Part shown: in pieces, positions 34,501-45,100 of the stretch
Position numbering within the stretch: the first letter of the stretch is position 1
Layout of the letters: every line of letters starts with the position of its first letter
The notes under the pieces: model-generated
The model's database searches: none
Told to the model about the DNA's origin: nothing
What the model saw: only the letters and a program-made list of their open reading frames with translations
Assembly: GCA_964036295.1 (NCBI GenBank)
Contig: OZ038466.1
Coordinates: 16,154,001-16,218,000 of the forward strand
DNA length: 64,000 bases
Reading direction: 5' to 3'
From: Plumapathes pennacea
Taxonomy: Eukaryota > Cnidaria > Anthozoa > Antipatharia > Myriopathidae
Made by a program: the position numbers and the translations under genes

Positions 34501-36558
34501 GAATTGAGACCCGAAATGCTTCAGCTAGAACGCACAGAACAACAGTATACTACGTAAGTTAGTTAATCCCTACTATGATTTTATGAATGATAGGGAGTTG
34601 CTTATAACGTCAGGTTTTAACAACCGTCACTGTTAGATAAACCCTGTTGCCAAGCCAGGATATTCTTCCCGGATTATCTCCACAAATGCTGTAAAAGTTG
34701 CTTTGGCAACTTGAGGATATATTACTTTCATTGAGATTCTTCTCCGCCCCCATATGCTGATGATGATCATATCTAAATCATGTAACTTATGGTTTTCCTT
34801 TTGCAGGATCTTGATCACTAAGGGCGAATTGACCCTGGAGGAGATAAAGGAGGAACTTGGGTGAGTAACAAAAGGTGTGATCATGCAATTTCGAGGAACA
34901 AGATGGGACACATCCCTTGACCGAACTTCTACGCTCTGCCGCCGCTACGGCTATAGTTCCTGCTGTAGTCACTATTTTGTCCCCACCACACAATAATTCC
35001 CAAAGTGCGCCCTTTATGACACGAATTCTGTCTTCCTTTCCGCAGCTCACAGATTTTATCAAAAGAGAACTGGTTTTGTGGAAATATGACCCGGTAAGTT
35101 CTACTGTTTTCTTCTTGAGCCGGGGGAGTCAGTGGTGAAAGAACAGTACAACAAAGCTAAGAAGGAAAGTTTGTCAAAAGCTTAAAATGCAGGCAAACTC
35201 TATATACATCTGTAGTCCCTGTGAGAACTAGTTTTGGCCGGCCGTGTTGGCGAATAGATCCAAATAAATATAGTGTATCAACGTAAGATTGATGTAGTTG
35301 TATATAATGCATGAATGCCGCCTAAAGAATGTGTTGGCTAAATGTGTCTCAGGCTACGCTTTTCAAAAGTTTACGTTTTCGTTTCACTGAAAACGGAATA
35401 AACGTATTGCGTCCAGTCACACATCATTTTCAGATGAACCCGTCTTGAAATTGCGTTTTCAGTAAAAAAAATTCCGTCCACACGAAAACGAATCTGGCGG
35501 GCGTTTTGAAATGTTTGCGTTTTCACCCATCTACACGTATACGGATAAACATCGTATTCAAAAGTTTACACTCTGGAGAGCGTTTCCAAAAGTTTCCGTT
35601 TTCGTGACGGTATTCACCGTATCCGCGTGTGGACGTACGGAAGGCCAATCCGCAAAGAAAAGTTTGCGCGTTTACGCAGAAAAATGGATACGTGTGGACG
35701 GGACCTCAAGCGTTACCTCTTCGCTCATAGAAGCCTGGGATGGAGGAGCTATAATGCGCTCGGCCCTGATTCACTCAAGTTTATTTAAATCTTGCCGACC
35801 GTAATACTGAAAAATCCTCAAAAAGGTGAACTACATGGATTCCCATGTCAAAATCAAATTACTGACGTCGAGTCCTTGTGCTGCAGGGAAAACGCGGAGG
35901 GATTGTTACACGGAAAACCAGATGGAACCTTTCTCATTCGCGAGAGTGTGAGTCAGGCTGGGAATTACGCCGTGTCCCTCGCGTAAGTCGCTATATATAT
36001 ACCAGTGCATTTGTTTAAGTAAATTTATTAGTATTGTGTAGCTTGTTTTCCCTTTGCGTCTATTTTGCTGATTTGTTTGTCTGTTTACCAACGTAGAGTT
36101 GCTAGAAGTGAGTGATATGCTAAAGTAGACTCCCTCCAAGACGGACATCAGTACCATCTCCTGACTGTCCGTCATAGACAGGGAGTGTCCGTTTTTTACT
36201 CTAACCGAAGAATTAGAGCGGTGTCCGCCTTACATGCAGGGGTGTCCGTTTATAAGAGGAATTTGATTGTATATCTGATTAAAAGTTCTACCGTAGCTCT
36301 TTATGGTGTTAAGCAGGCTAATTTATTGTTTACTATTCGACACTCAGGTACGAAGGCCAAGTGTGGCACATCAGGATAATCGAATGCATCAGAGGTTTCG
36401 GATTTGTTGACACCGACAGTTCGGACGTGCACCTGACACTCACTCAACTTGTACATCACTACAACAAGCAATCCCTCCGAGTGCACAACCAACATCTCAA
36501 CACCACTCTCATGCTTCCAGTCAGAGTTCTACAGAACAATGACGAATCGTACGCCTAA
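31567..36558 (+). CDS. PIK3R: p50/p55-like PI3-kinase regulatory subunit (SH2-iSH2-SH2)
   Basis: Eleven exons join in frame to 402 residues: 31567-31600, 31950-32013, 32243-32338, 32936-33116, 33288-33416, 33815-33933, 34377-34553, 34807-34860, 35046-35093, 35887-35982 and 36348-36558. The protein starts [12 protein letters not shown] and has a PRLPPR-type SH3-binding motif. SH2 follows ([15 protein letters not shown]; about 25-125), then an iSH2 coiled coil (about 126-284) and a second SH2 ([15 protein letters not shown]; about 291-402). It has no BH, C1 or SAM domain. Splice phases match the p85-like gene throughout, and five internal exons have identical lengths (96, 181, 119, 177, 96). 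It is therefore a duplicate of the 3' half. It should bind p110 and phosphotyrosine. The same short form arises in vertebrates by internal promoters or from PIK3R3. A 5' UTR acceptor lies at 31543. Confidence 0.95.
34108..34133. repeat. Poly-G tract
   Basis: A run of more than 20 G bases with one C near the end, inside an intron of the p50-like gene. It may form a G-quadruplex and is prone to assembly error. Confidence 0.9.
35340..35715. mobile_element. MITE-like element with GTGTGGACGGGACCTCA end
   Basis: The left part has CTCAGGCTACGCTTTTCAAA and repeated TTTTCGTT/CGAAAACG words. The right end reads GTGTGGACGGGACCTCA. It shares the GTCCACAC-type words and AAACG-rich interior with the element at 8317. 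It lies in the intron before the first large exon of the second SH2 domain. Confidence 0.5.
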
Positions 36559-36829
36559 TGTGTTCAAAAAACCGCACATGCCGGCACATCAACTGACGAA
36601 AGCCATCAACACCCATGTATAAGCTGCACCCTGAGCTTTGGGAATTCTAAACAAGAAATGTAAAGAAGTAGGAACATGAAAGCTTATCAAAAAAGACCAG
36701 GTCAATAATAAGTCATGATGCATTGCTATTCGGAGCCGTTTCATTTAAAAATAGCACAGACATTAGAACGAGGAAACGCTGCATAATAGTTAAGATTTAG
36801 TGACGTCCGTCATTGTTGAAGCACGTAAT

Positions 36830-36835
36830 AATAAA
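36830..36835 (+). terminator. Candidate polyadenylation signal of the p50-like gene
   Basis: An AATAAA hexamer 272 bases after the stop at 36558. A second one occurs near 37497. Confidence 0.45.
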
Positions 36836-36839
36836 AACA

Positions 36840-38058
36840 ATAATATTTCATTTGAACGTCAGTATTTAGCTTTTGCAAGATAATTGGGGACACTGTTGGA
36901 ATTCTTGTAGAAAGCAGGCGGGTTTAGAAGGGAAAAATTGTTCCAGCGACGCGGCGTAAGTTACGTAAGACATTCAACGCATGGCCGTAATTTTTATCAT
37001 ATACGTTTCAGTTCTCTGCTTTGCACCAGTTGAACAGCCATTCCAAGTATTGAACTCATTATGTTAAATCAGCAAGGACCGAAGTCTGTGGGTTAGAGTT
37101 GAAATGTCGACCGCAGGCTCACCTGGAACGCAGCGGTAGCGTGATGTACAAAACGTTACTTCATTTATTGTGGATGATAGTAATATTATGTCCTGTAGAG
37201 TATTCTGTGCCAAGTATGGCTGAATGAAAAGGTTGAAACTTCATAAAACTGACTCTATAAAATGCCAGAGGAATCCACTTTGAGCAGAGCCTCCTTGCTG
37301 GATGTATTTTGAGATGTTGGACTTCAGTCTGCCAGATCTATGTTCATTTCTGCAATAATAGCCTTAGTGATTGCTCATACCTGCACATAAAATCATTACA
37401 AAATTCAACAATGCAAAGAAAAATAATGTATAGATGTACTTGTATAAATACCTTCTTACATGTACATATATAATAGATACTACCAAGAGAATACTCAATA
37501 AATACACTAATATTTAAAAATAAGAATTGCAAGAAGCAATGGGGCAAATAAACATTCATTCATTCACTCATGATATTGTATCTTCATCCTGATGCTGACA
37601 TAGAAGTGAGATTCTCAACTCATACCACCAGAGTTTCTTTCACTGCTTACACCTTCAGTGTTCAATAACGCACAAGAGACCAAAAGGCCTCTGGTACTCA
37701 GGGTAACAATACTGTATGCAGCAATACAGAAATGAAAAAAGGAAAAAATGACATCATATAATGACTGACTTTACAGATGCCTTGCTAACTTTTCTCCACA
37801 CTCTGGTAAGCATAAATAACCACAAACGAAAAAGAGAACTTTGACTTTCATTATTCCATGGTTTTTACTCTGGGTAATAGGGAGAGGGGAGGGGAAGGGT
37901 GTTTCTCCTCCTCTCCATCCTTAACCCACCCCCTCTGGAGCTTTTTTGCTCATATCATTACTACCCCAAAAAGATTATCTTGGAACAAACATGAATGCTT
38001 GACTGGCAAGAATGAAAAGTAGATCTGTGAAACACTACACAGGTTCATGTAGCCGCTC
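36840..38058. other. Spacer between the p50-like and FBXL12-like genes
   Basis: No gene is supported. The sequence is AT-rich and probably contains the 3' UTRs of both converging genes. No repeat of clear structure was seen. Confidence 0.5.
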
Positions 38059-39060
38059 TTAAACTTTACAGTGTGGCAAGGCACTCTTTAAAGCCTCAAT
38101 ACCATCTTTTGTAACTTCATCACAACCTGCCAGACTTAGATATTTAAGTTTCTTACAATGTGTGGTTATTGAACTCAGTGCATTGTTCGTGATCTTGCGA
38201 CTCATCGATGTCAAGTCCAGATATTCCAAGTCCAACATGCTGTGCACTAAAGATGCAATACCAGCATCAGTAACCAACGAACATGAGGCAAGGCTTAAGC
38301 TTTTCAGATTCGTGAGGTGTCTCCCTATGTGGTGCAGCCCAAGGTCTGTAACTCTGGGGCAATTTGTTAACCAAAGTTTAACGAGCAACTGCAGACTTCT
38401 TGCTACTTCACAAATACCACGATCGCTAATTCGGTAACAAGAACTCAAATTCAACTGCTCCAGGGATCTTATCCTTGAAATACTTGAAAGATCTGTGTCG
38501 GACATGCGGCTGCAGCCGGTCAGTTGCAAATTGACGAGGTTTGGGAAATGTAAATCCGTCTTCAGCAAATCAAACCATCCCAGAGGTACGATGGAATAAT
38601 CCAACCACAAAGCTCTCAACCCTCTGGGAAGACAACGCATGTCAACACTTCTCAAATAACAATAGCATAAACTGAGCACTTCCAAACTGGGACATTTCAC
38701 TTGGACTTTGGACAACAGGGAAGTTGAAACATTTTCACCCTTTCTGACATGTCCCAGGAAACCTCGTATGTGAAGTTCTGTGACTGAATCAGTGAGTCTG
38801 TTGCGCACGATCTTCCATAACGTTCGCAGAGCCAGAGGCCACGCCTTCAGATCCACAACCTTCCACAACGATCTATCTGACGACAAGCGGTACCACTGCC
38901 GGCAGACTTTCGACAATGTACACAGAGTTTTCACGTCCAGAAGCCTAAATATGTGTAGCAAAATATCATCCGACAGCTTGCAGATCGTCGCACTCTGGAC
39001 AGTGCTAATTGCAGTGAGTTCTTGTGCATATCTTCTCTTCGCCGCAGCGTTAGACGCCAT
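38059..39060 (-). CDS. FBXL12: F-box and leucine-rich repeat protein, FBXL12-like
   Basis: A single uninterrupted frame of 333 residues from the ATG at 39060 (MASNAAAKRRY) to a stop at 38059. An F-box lies at about 28-70 (LSDDILLHIFRLLDVKTLCT, then VCRQWYRLSSDRSLWKVVDL), which would bind SKP1 in an SCF ubiquitin ligase. Leucine-rich repeats from about 130 to the end (repeated L-x-L-x-x-C and DxG/DAGI motifs) would form the substrate-binding horseshoe. Length, the early placement of the F-box, the SLPRGLRALWLDY-type region and the closing LPHCKV are close to vertebrate FBXL12 (about 326 residues). Other FBXL proteins remain possible. It is intronless here and shares a very short divergent promoter with RanBP3. 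Confidence 0.82.
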   Translation of the reverse strand: MASNAAAKRRYAQELTAISTVQSATICKLSDDILLHIFRLLDVKTLCTLSKVCRQWYRLSSDRSLWKVVDLKAWPLALRTLWKIVRNRLTDSVTELHIRGFLGHVRKGENVSTSLLSKVQVKCPSLEVLSLCYCYLRSVDMRCLPRGLRALWLDYSIVPLGWFDLLKTDLHFPNLVNLQLTGCSRMSDTDLSSISRIRSLEQLNLSSCYRISDRGICEVARSLQLLVKLWLTNCPRVTDLGLHHIGRHLTNLKSLSLASCSLVTDAGIASLVHSMLDLEYLDLTSMSRKITNNALSSITTHCKKLKYLSLAGCDEVTKDGIEALKSALPHCKV

Positions 39061-39139
39061 TGACAGTTGGTGCGCCTCGGTTTCATGCGCAAGTTGGAGG
39101 ACTGGAAACGAGGGACTCACGCTGGCGAATTCAAGCAAA
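39061..39139. promoter_or_regulatory. Divergent promoter between FBXL12-like and RanBP3
   Basis: The two start codons point away from each other and are only 79 bp apart, so both 5' UTRs and core promoter elements must overlap in this space or extend into the coding regions. No TATA box is visible, consistent with housekeeping promoters. An ATGGCGGAAAATGG context marks the RanBP3 start. Confidence 0.7.
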
Positions 39140-42100
39140 ATGGCGGAAAATGGTGAGTTTGAGCGATGTGAATTATATCAAAGTCTTCTACTTTTTCAGG
39201 CAGTGATGGCGAAGTATCGACTTAACCCTGAAATATGTTAATTTTAGTGACCTCTGTAGTGAATTCGGACACTGGAAAAGCATCAGGTCAGTGGCGGTAT
39301 TAAAATGGGATGCCAGCAAACACTTCTCGAGAATTACGTTCCGAAGAGGGCGCTTCTCTGCTAAATGCTTCGAAGTTGTGATCGAAGCCTAATCGTGACA
39401 TTGTGGATGTAATTAATGCACCGCTTTCTGATCACTTTCTGTTTTTGCAGGCATCGCAGGAACCTCTGTAGTGGCGCCACCGAAATTTGTGTTCGGTCAG
39501 AATACATCGGGACGTGCTAAGGTAAAATGCCGCAATTCCTTGTCTTTTATATAAATCTGTAGTCATTTACAGCAGGGTGAATTGTTTCTGTAACGTATGA
39601 TTTCCACGCACTTCACGAATCTTGCCATGCTAAGTGCAACAACAAATAGGAAAACTTATTTTTGTAATTTGTCATCAGTTAATTTGACTGTTTACTGTTT
39701 TTGAAAGCATGTTGTACAGTACATACAGTTGTTCCATACAAGATTTACGCGTTACTGCAGCGTGATAATTGGTACTGACCGAACAAGAACGAGGGAATAA
39801 TGTGCAATATTCTGTACTTAGGTTTTTAACGTATCAGTACTCAAGTATAAAGTAACTGTGTAATGTTATAGTCTGGTTAGCTTGTAGAGTTCGTTGATGA
39901 AGCTTTCCCTTACTGTATGTTAATGACAGTCTCCAGAAGAAGATGATGATGATGAAGAGGACACCACCCCTGCACTTTCTGATGCAGAAAATATATCATA
40001 TTCTGAGGCTACTAAGGTTTGCAAGTTACATTTCTTGAGGTTTTAGGAGATTCTGGCATCAACTGTACATGTAGCTGTAACCATACAAATGAATGGCCCT
40101 TCTGTAATGGTTAGGTAATGCTGGGAAATCAGGGCAGGTGAAGTGTGGATAAATTACCCATCCTGTTTACCACTTGGAGGGAGATTGTGGGTCCAAATGC
40201 TACTGGGATTTCAAGTGTAGCAAAATCAGGGCAGAATGAAGCTAAGAATCCAAAATTAAATAAAAAATCTAGATCATTTTGGGTTCTGTTAGTTAAAAGA
40301 AATGCATCCACAATTGGATTATTTATCAAAAATGAGCCTGCAAGTGTAGTGGTATCAGAGAAAATACACTGCCAAAAATGCCACCAGTTTGTTTATCCTA
40401 TTTGGTGCAGTACTATCTGACAGTCTGTATGAGAAAGCAATATGCAAATTGCTGCTGGCTATAGGCACAGTCTTTTCAGGTTCTTGATAAAGAAACACTT
40501 TGGATCACAATTTTGGACATGACCAGGTGGATCTGTCTGGAGTGTGGGTCACATGGATTCATGATCCAAATTCAGATTTTAGTAAAGAAACAAAAAATCT
40601 GCTTTTGGACTTTTAAATCTTAATTTTGATTTTCTGAAAGAAACGCAGCCTTAGTGTTTTTTTATGTTGACCAAGGATCTACATTCAGGGTTAACTTTGT
40701 GAATACATTTTGGTCAGAACATGTTGTGTGAGAGAAATCTTCTATTCAGGCTTGTAGATATTTAGACCTAATACAGGATCTAGTGTAAGCATGCTTTTAC
40801 AAGTGGTCCCAGTTCTAAATGCTCATTTGTTGTCAGACACAACTAATTTTCTCGAAGGAAAATATTTGGGGAACCTTCAATCACCTGACCCTTAAATTGA
40901 CTGAGCAACCATGCAGAATTTGTAAAGGACAGAAAATTATGTTTACACTACATGTAGAACATCTGACTTATGTGCAGCGTAATTCTTTTTTAGCGACCTG
41001 GTAGCTCCAAAGAGGAAAACCAAGAAAGTGATTCAGAAAGAGAAGGTAAAAGTATCATGTGTCACTGATGAACTTCCTACTCTACTCTAACAGAATATGG
41101 TGGGCCTTACTTAAAGGTTACACATCTGTACCAGTATAAAGTGCAATATTATAAACTAGACATGTAACAATAAAATTCCAGGCATCAGGCATGTTAAAAT
41201 TGTATGGATCGGCTTTTACAATATTTTGAATTAGTTTCAGTTGTAAATTAACATCCCCACCCTTCATGAGAGCTGTGAACATTTTCCCTGGCTGGCTGAA
41301 AAAAACTTTTAGAAGTTCAGTTAAGGTGATTCCCTTGAAAAAGAATCTGCCATAGATTTGTAATGAAACTTGGCACAATTCTACAACAACTCAAAGTGGG
41401 TCACAATGATGCAATAAAAACAGGGGGTCACCATGCTCATTTTAACAGCACAAGGCTGACAAATATGGCTTCTAGCGTCTGTTACACCCACCCCTATACT
41501 GGGAAAGTAAGGTTAATGATTTTCAATGCAGTCTGATTATCACCAAACCCTTGACTTTATTCTAGTTGATTATTCACCTGTGTCACAGAAAAATATCTTT
41601 GAATAGCTTCTAATTTACTATAACACCTAAAATTGATGGGAAGTTGATGTGCTGTCTTGAACCAGAAATGGCCAGATCTGTAGGATTTCTTTCAACTGTG
41701 TAAAATCTGCCCATAGATTTCTGCCATTTTTCCTGTTTTACTGGAGACACTGTTCTATCAAAATTAACTTATGGAATAAAAAAAGAGGGGTCACCGTGCT
41801 CATCTTTGTGCATTTATCAGGAAAGGGCGATTATTCACTTCAAAAAATATCTTTCCTAGAGGGAACTGGGACTAGTTTCAATTTTCAAGGTGGCTGCTCC
41901 CACAAGGAACAGTGGAAAATAAAACATATTTGCATAAAGAGTATAAAGAACTTTTGATCTTGAAATTTTGGTGGTTCTCAATGTCCACCATCTCAAAAGT
42001 GTTATTTGCACTAAAGATGTACACTGCAAAACAAGGGAATCACCTTAAGTCATGAATAATTCAATGTCATTAGACCTGTGAAAATCTGTGCAGGCTGTCT

Positions 42101-45100
42101 GTCTTCATACAACTGATTTTGATCCTTGTGCTCTAAGGTTGTTTATCACCTGTGAAGAAAGTGGCAAGGCTACAGAAAGATTTCCTAGGCAGTTTTGGTA
42201 TGTATGTTACTTAGTAATTTGTTCAGATTAGCCAGATTATATGAGTTGTATAGACTTAGATTTCATTTTATGTATATCACATGAATGTTAGGGAATTTAG
42301 GCACTCCAGATTATTATATTAAATAGACTTGTAGAGCAACATACTATTATCTAATGGGTAATGTACAGAGATAAAATTATGCCACATTTAAAATTTTAGC
42401 CACAATGCTTACACAGTACTGTGTAGCATAACATTTTTGCGAAAGTTTATTTTTGTGAATTTCACAGATTTTTGGATGATTCACGAAAATTAAATCCCGC
42501 AAAAATAAATTCCATCGAAAAATAATCCACAAAGATTTACTCCATTTTCAGATTACTGAATTTCAATTAAATTGACTGCAAACAATATCATGGCCTTCTT
42601 CTTTGCAATTGAATTAAATGACTTTCCTTAAATGAAAATTAATAAACAAAGATGTTAAGAAAAAATGAAACCCCTTGTTGCCATGTACCAATGCCGAACG
42701 TGAAATACCGGACAGAAACTTGCCTGAGATCTGCGACAATTTGTTCCCAACAGTAAAATATGAAATCCAAATTCCACAATCTGCGAAACTAAACTCCATG
42801 AAAATTTCATGCCACATGGTTATGTCATTTGTTTCCACACACTGTCTATTGTTTTATTCAGTTGCCCTTTGTTTGTAATTTTGAGTGGTAATTCTGGAAG
42901 CTGAATTAAACAATGATGAACATTGAACATTAAAAAGTATAAATTCCAAATACCACATTTGTTGTTGCTCTGTTTTTTATTGTTTCCTTTTACAGAGAAC
43001 CAGGAGGATAATAAGTTCAAACTCAAGCCATCAATGTTGTCTGAAGTGGCAAAGAATCTGGCTAGCTTGTCCAACAAAGGTATCATTCAGTTCCTTGCAA
43101 CTCATTCTATCCCAGGCAGTGTACTGGAATTAGCGGCATGAACAAATATCAGCATCTTGAGAACAACAATGGTATTCAAGGCATTGAAATTTGAAAATGT
43201 CAAAACTAAGCTATTACATCACATTATTTAATCCTTTAGATGCCAGGGACATACTTAATATCCTTAAACACATCATTCAACAACAACATGATTGAGGACA
43301 TGTAATATGTGCATCTTCTTTGCTATTAATTTTTGTTCAATCTGGTCATTTGCTATTTATTTTGTTGTTTCTGGGGAAATATCTGCATGGCTGCTGGGGC
43401 AAAACAGGCTGGCATTCAAAGGGCTTAAACTTGTACTACAAGAGGTGAAGACTTTTAGAAATACCATAACATTTACTGGTTTGTGTAATTAAATTATTTA
43501 AAGTACTGTGAATATTTACAGGTGAAAGACAAACTGTGTTGTCACTAGTTCCCAAGGTAAGAACTTGCTAATTTTTATGTCTCACAAAATAATCATTTAC
43601 TTTAGGTTTCAGTACAAATATGTTTCAGAACATTTTAATGTGTGTGTACCAAGTTCCTTTGTCTGTAATGCTCTTTCCCAGGCTCCCTCCCAACATGCTA
43701 GTCCTGAGTTGAAAGAAACAAGCTCCAAATTTTAGCTTTTCGGTTAAGTGCTCTGAGAAAAATGAGTTTGGAAAGGGAAGATGAGCTAAATCCTGCTTGG
43801 CATAGTGATGATGTGGCCAAGCATTAAATCAAATGCGACTATTATTGGTCCAAGCTTCTGGTCTGTGTGCATGTAACGCTCTTTCCCATCCTTCCCTGGC
43901 TGTAAAATCAAAAAATAAAATAAAACTAGTAGTAATCAGAGATTAGTCAGGTGCGTTCGACTTCTCTTTGCTTGGAGTTGTTTTTGTTCTAAAATGCTTT
44001 TCCCTATAACGATCTCGAAAAGTTCGTGGGTTTCGTCTGAAACCGGAAGTGAGCAGCACGAAGACCGTGCGGTCCGGGTTCGAACCCCGGCCAAGCAATA
44101 TTAAACCAAAACTTTTTCTTTCTTTCTTTTTCTTTTCTTTTTATTTTGTTTTAATTCTTTGAAGATATACGAAAATTGTAAGACATGATCAAATGTGATT
44201 TATACCTTCGTCGGAAGAAATAAGTTGAGTTGCACACGAGAGTTTCACAATTCGACCATCCTGTGGCTTGCGATTGAATCACCGCGATACCTATGTCTCC
44301 ACAAAGCCGTATATTTCTTCCAGATAAGTATCTGGAACATAAGTAAAGTGTCGGTTGCATATTGAGTATATTTTCATCAACGCAGAAGCTGAAATACGGC
44401 AGTCGCGAGTCGAGTTTCATTTTTCTGTGGAATTCTTGCTGTCGTGCTGCCCTTATTATCCCAGTGTTGGCTACTTTCAGTGAAAAGTAGCTGTCTTTGC
44501 CTTTGATAGACCTCAGTGTGATCATTCAGAGCCACTCGTGCGACATAGAGCGCTTATAGTAATTATTCAAAATGGCGCAGATTTGGAACATCGCCCAACG
44601 AAAAAATCTCGATTCTTCACGCTGGCCGAAAGCACGTGACACGTATCCCATCGACCCCATGGAACCCACACCAGTTGAGATTAGGGTTGCGTTCTCCTTC
44701 GTCGAACGCAATAAAAATGTAGGAGGTTGAAGGCTAATTTCACATGGAAAGGCAAGCCTAAAATTTTGGACTGTTTACTGAAAGATATCATGAAGGCCTT
44801 GCCCTCCAGCAACTTTTCCCATACAAATCTTCTAAATATTTCTGAACTTCAAAAAGGCTGCCAAATTTAATGTTCTGCTGTTATGGTCATGAAATTTTGC
44901 AAGTCTTCATATTTTTTTATGCAATTTCCATTTGTGGTACTCAAAACGAATTCTCTAGTTATTTTGGGTTGCATGACCTGTTGTTGAAAAAGACCTATAA
45001 GTCACTTTCACAATCATGCTCATTAGTAAAGAGCACTTTTACTCCCCACACAACATAAGCCAGTGTCTGTTGTGTAAATCTCTCTGTAGAGCTTGGTCTT

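Noticed and set aside
38780..39241. Plus-strand open frame of 153 residues
   Set aside because: It is antisense to the well-supported F-box/LRR gene and overlaps the RanBP3 first exon in a different frame.
40145..40420. Open frame in RanBP3 intron 3
   Set aside because: No family resemblance and no splice signals in suitable phase; probably chance.
43968..44098. Intron-containing tRNA gene
   Set aside because: The T-arm is good and the ends could pair, but the A box is missing and the anticodon loop lacks U33.
44575..44733. Plus-strand ATGGCGCAGATTTGG frame of about 52 residues in RanBP3 intron 7
   Set aside because: The start context looks gene-like, but no motif, donor site or partner exon could be found.
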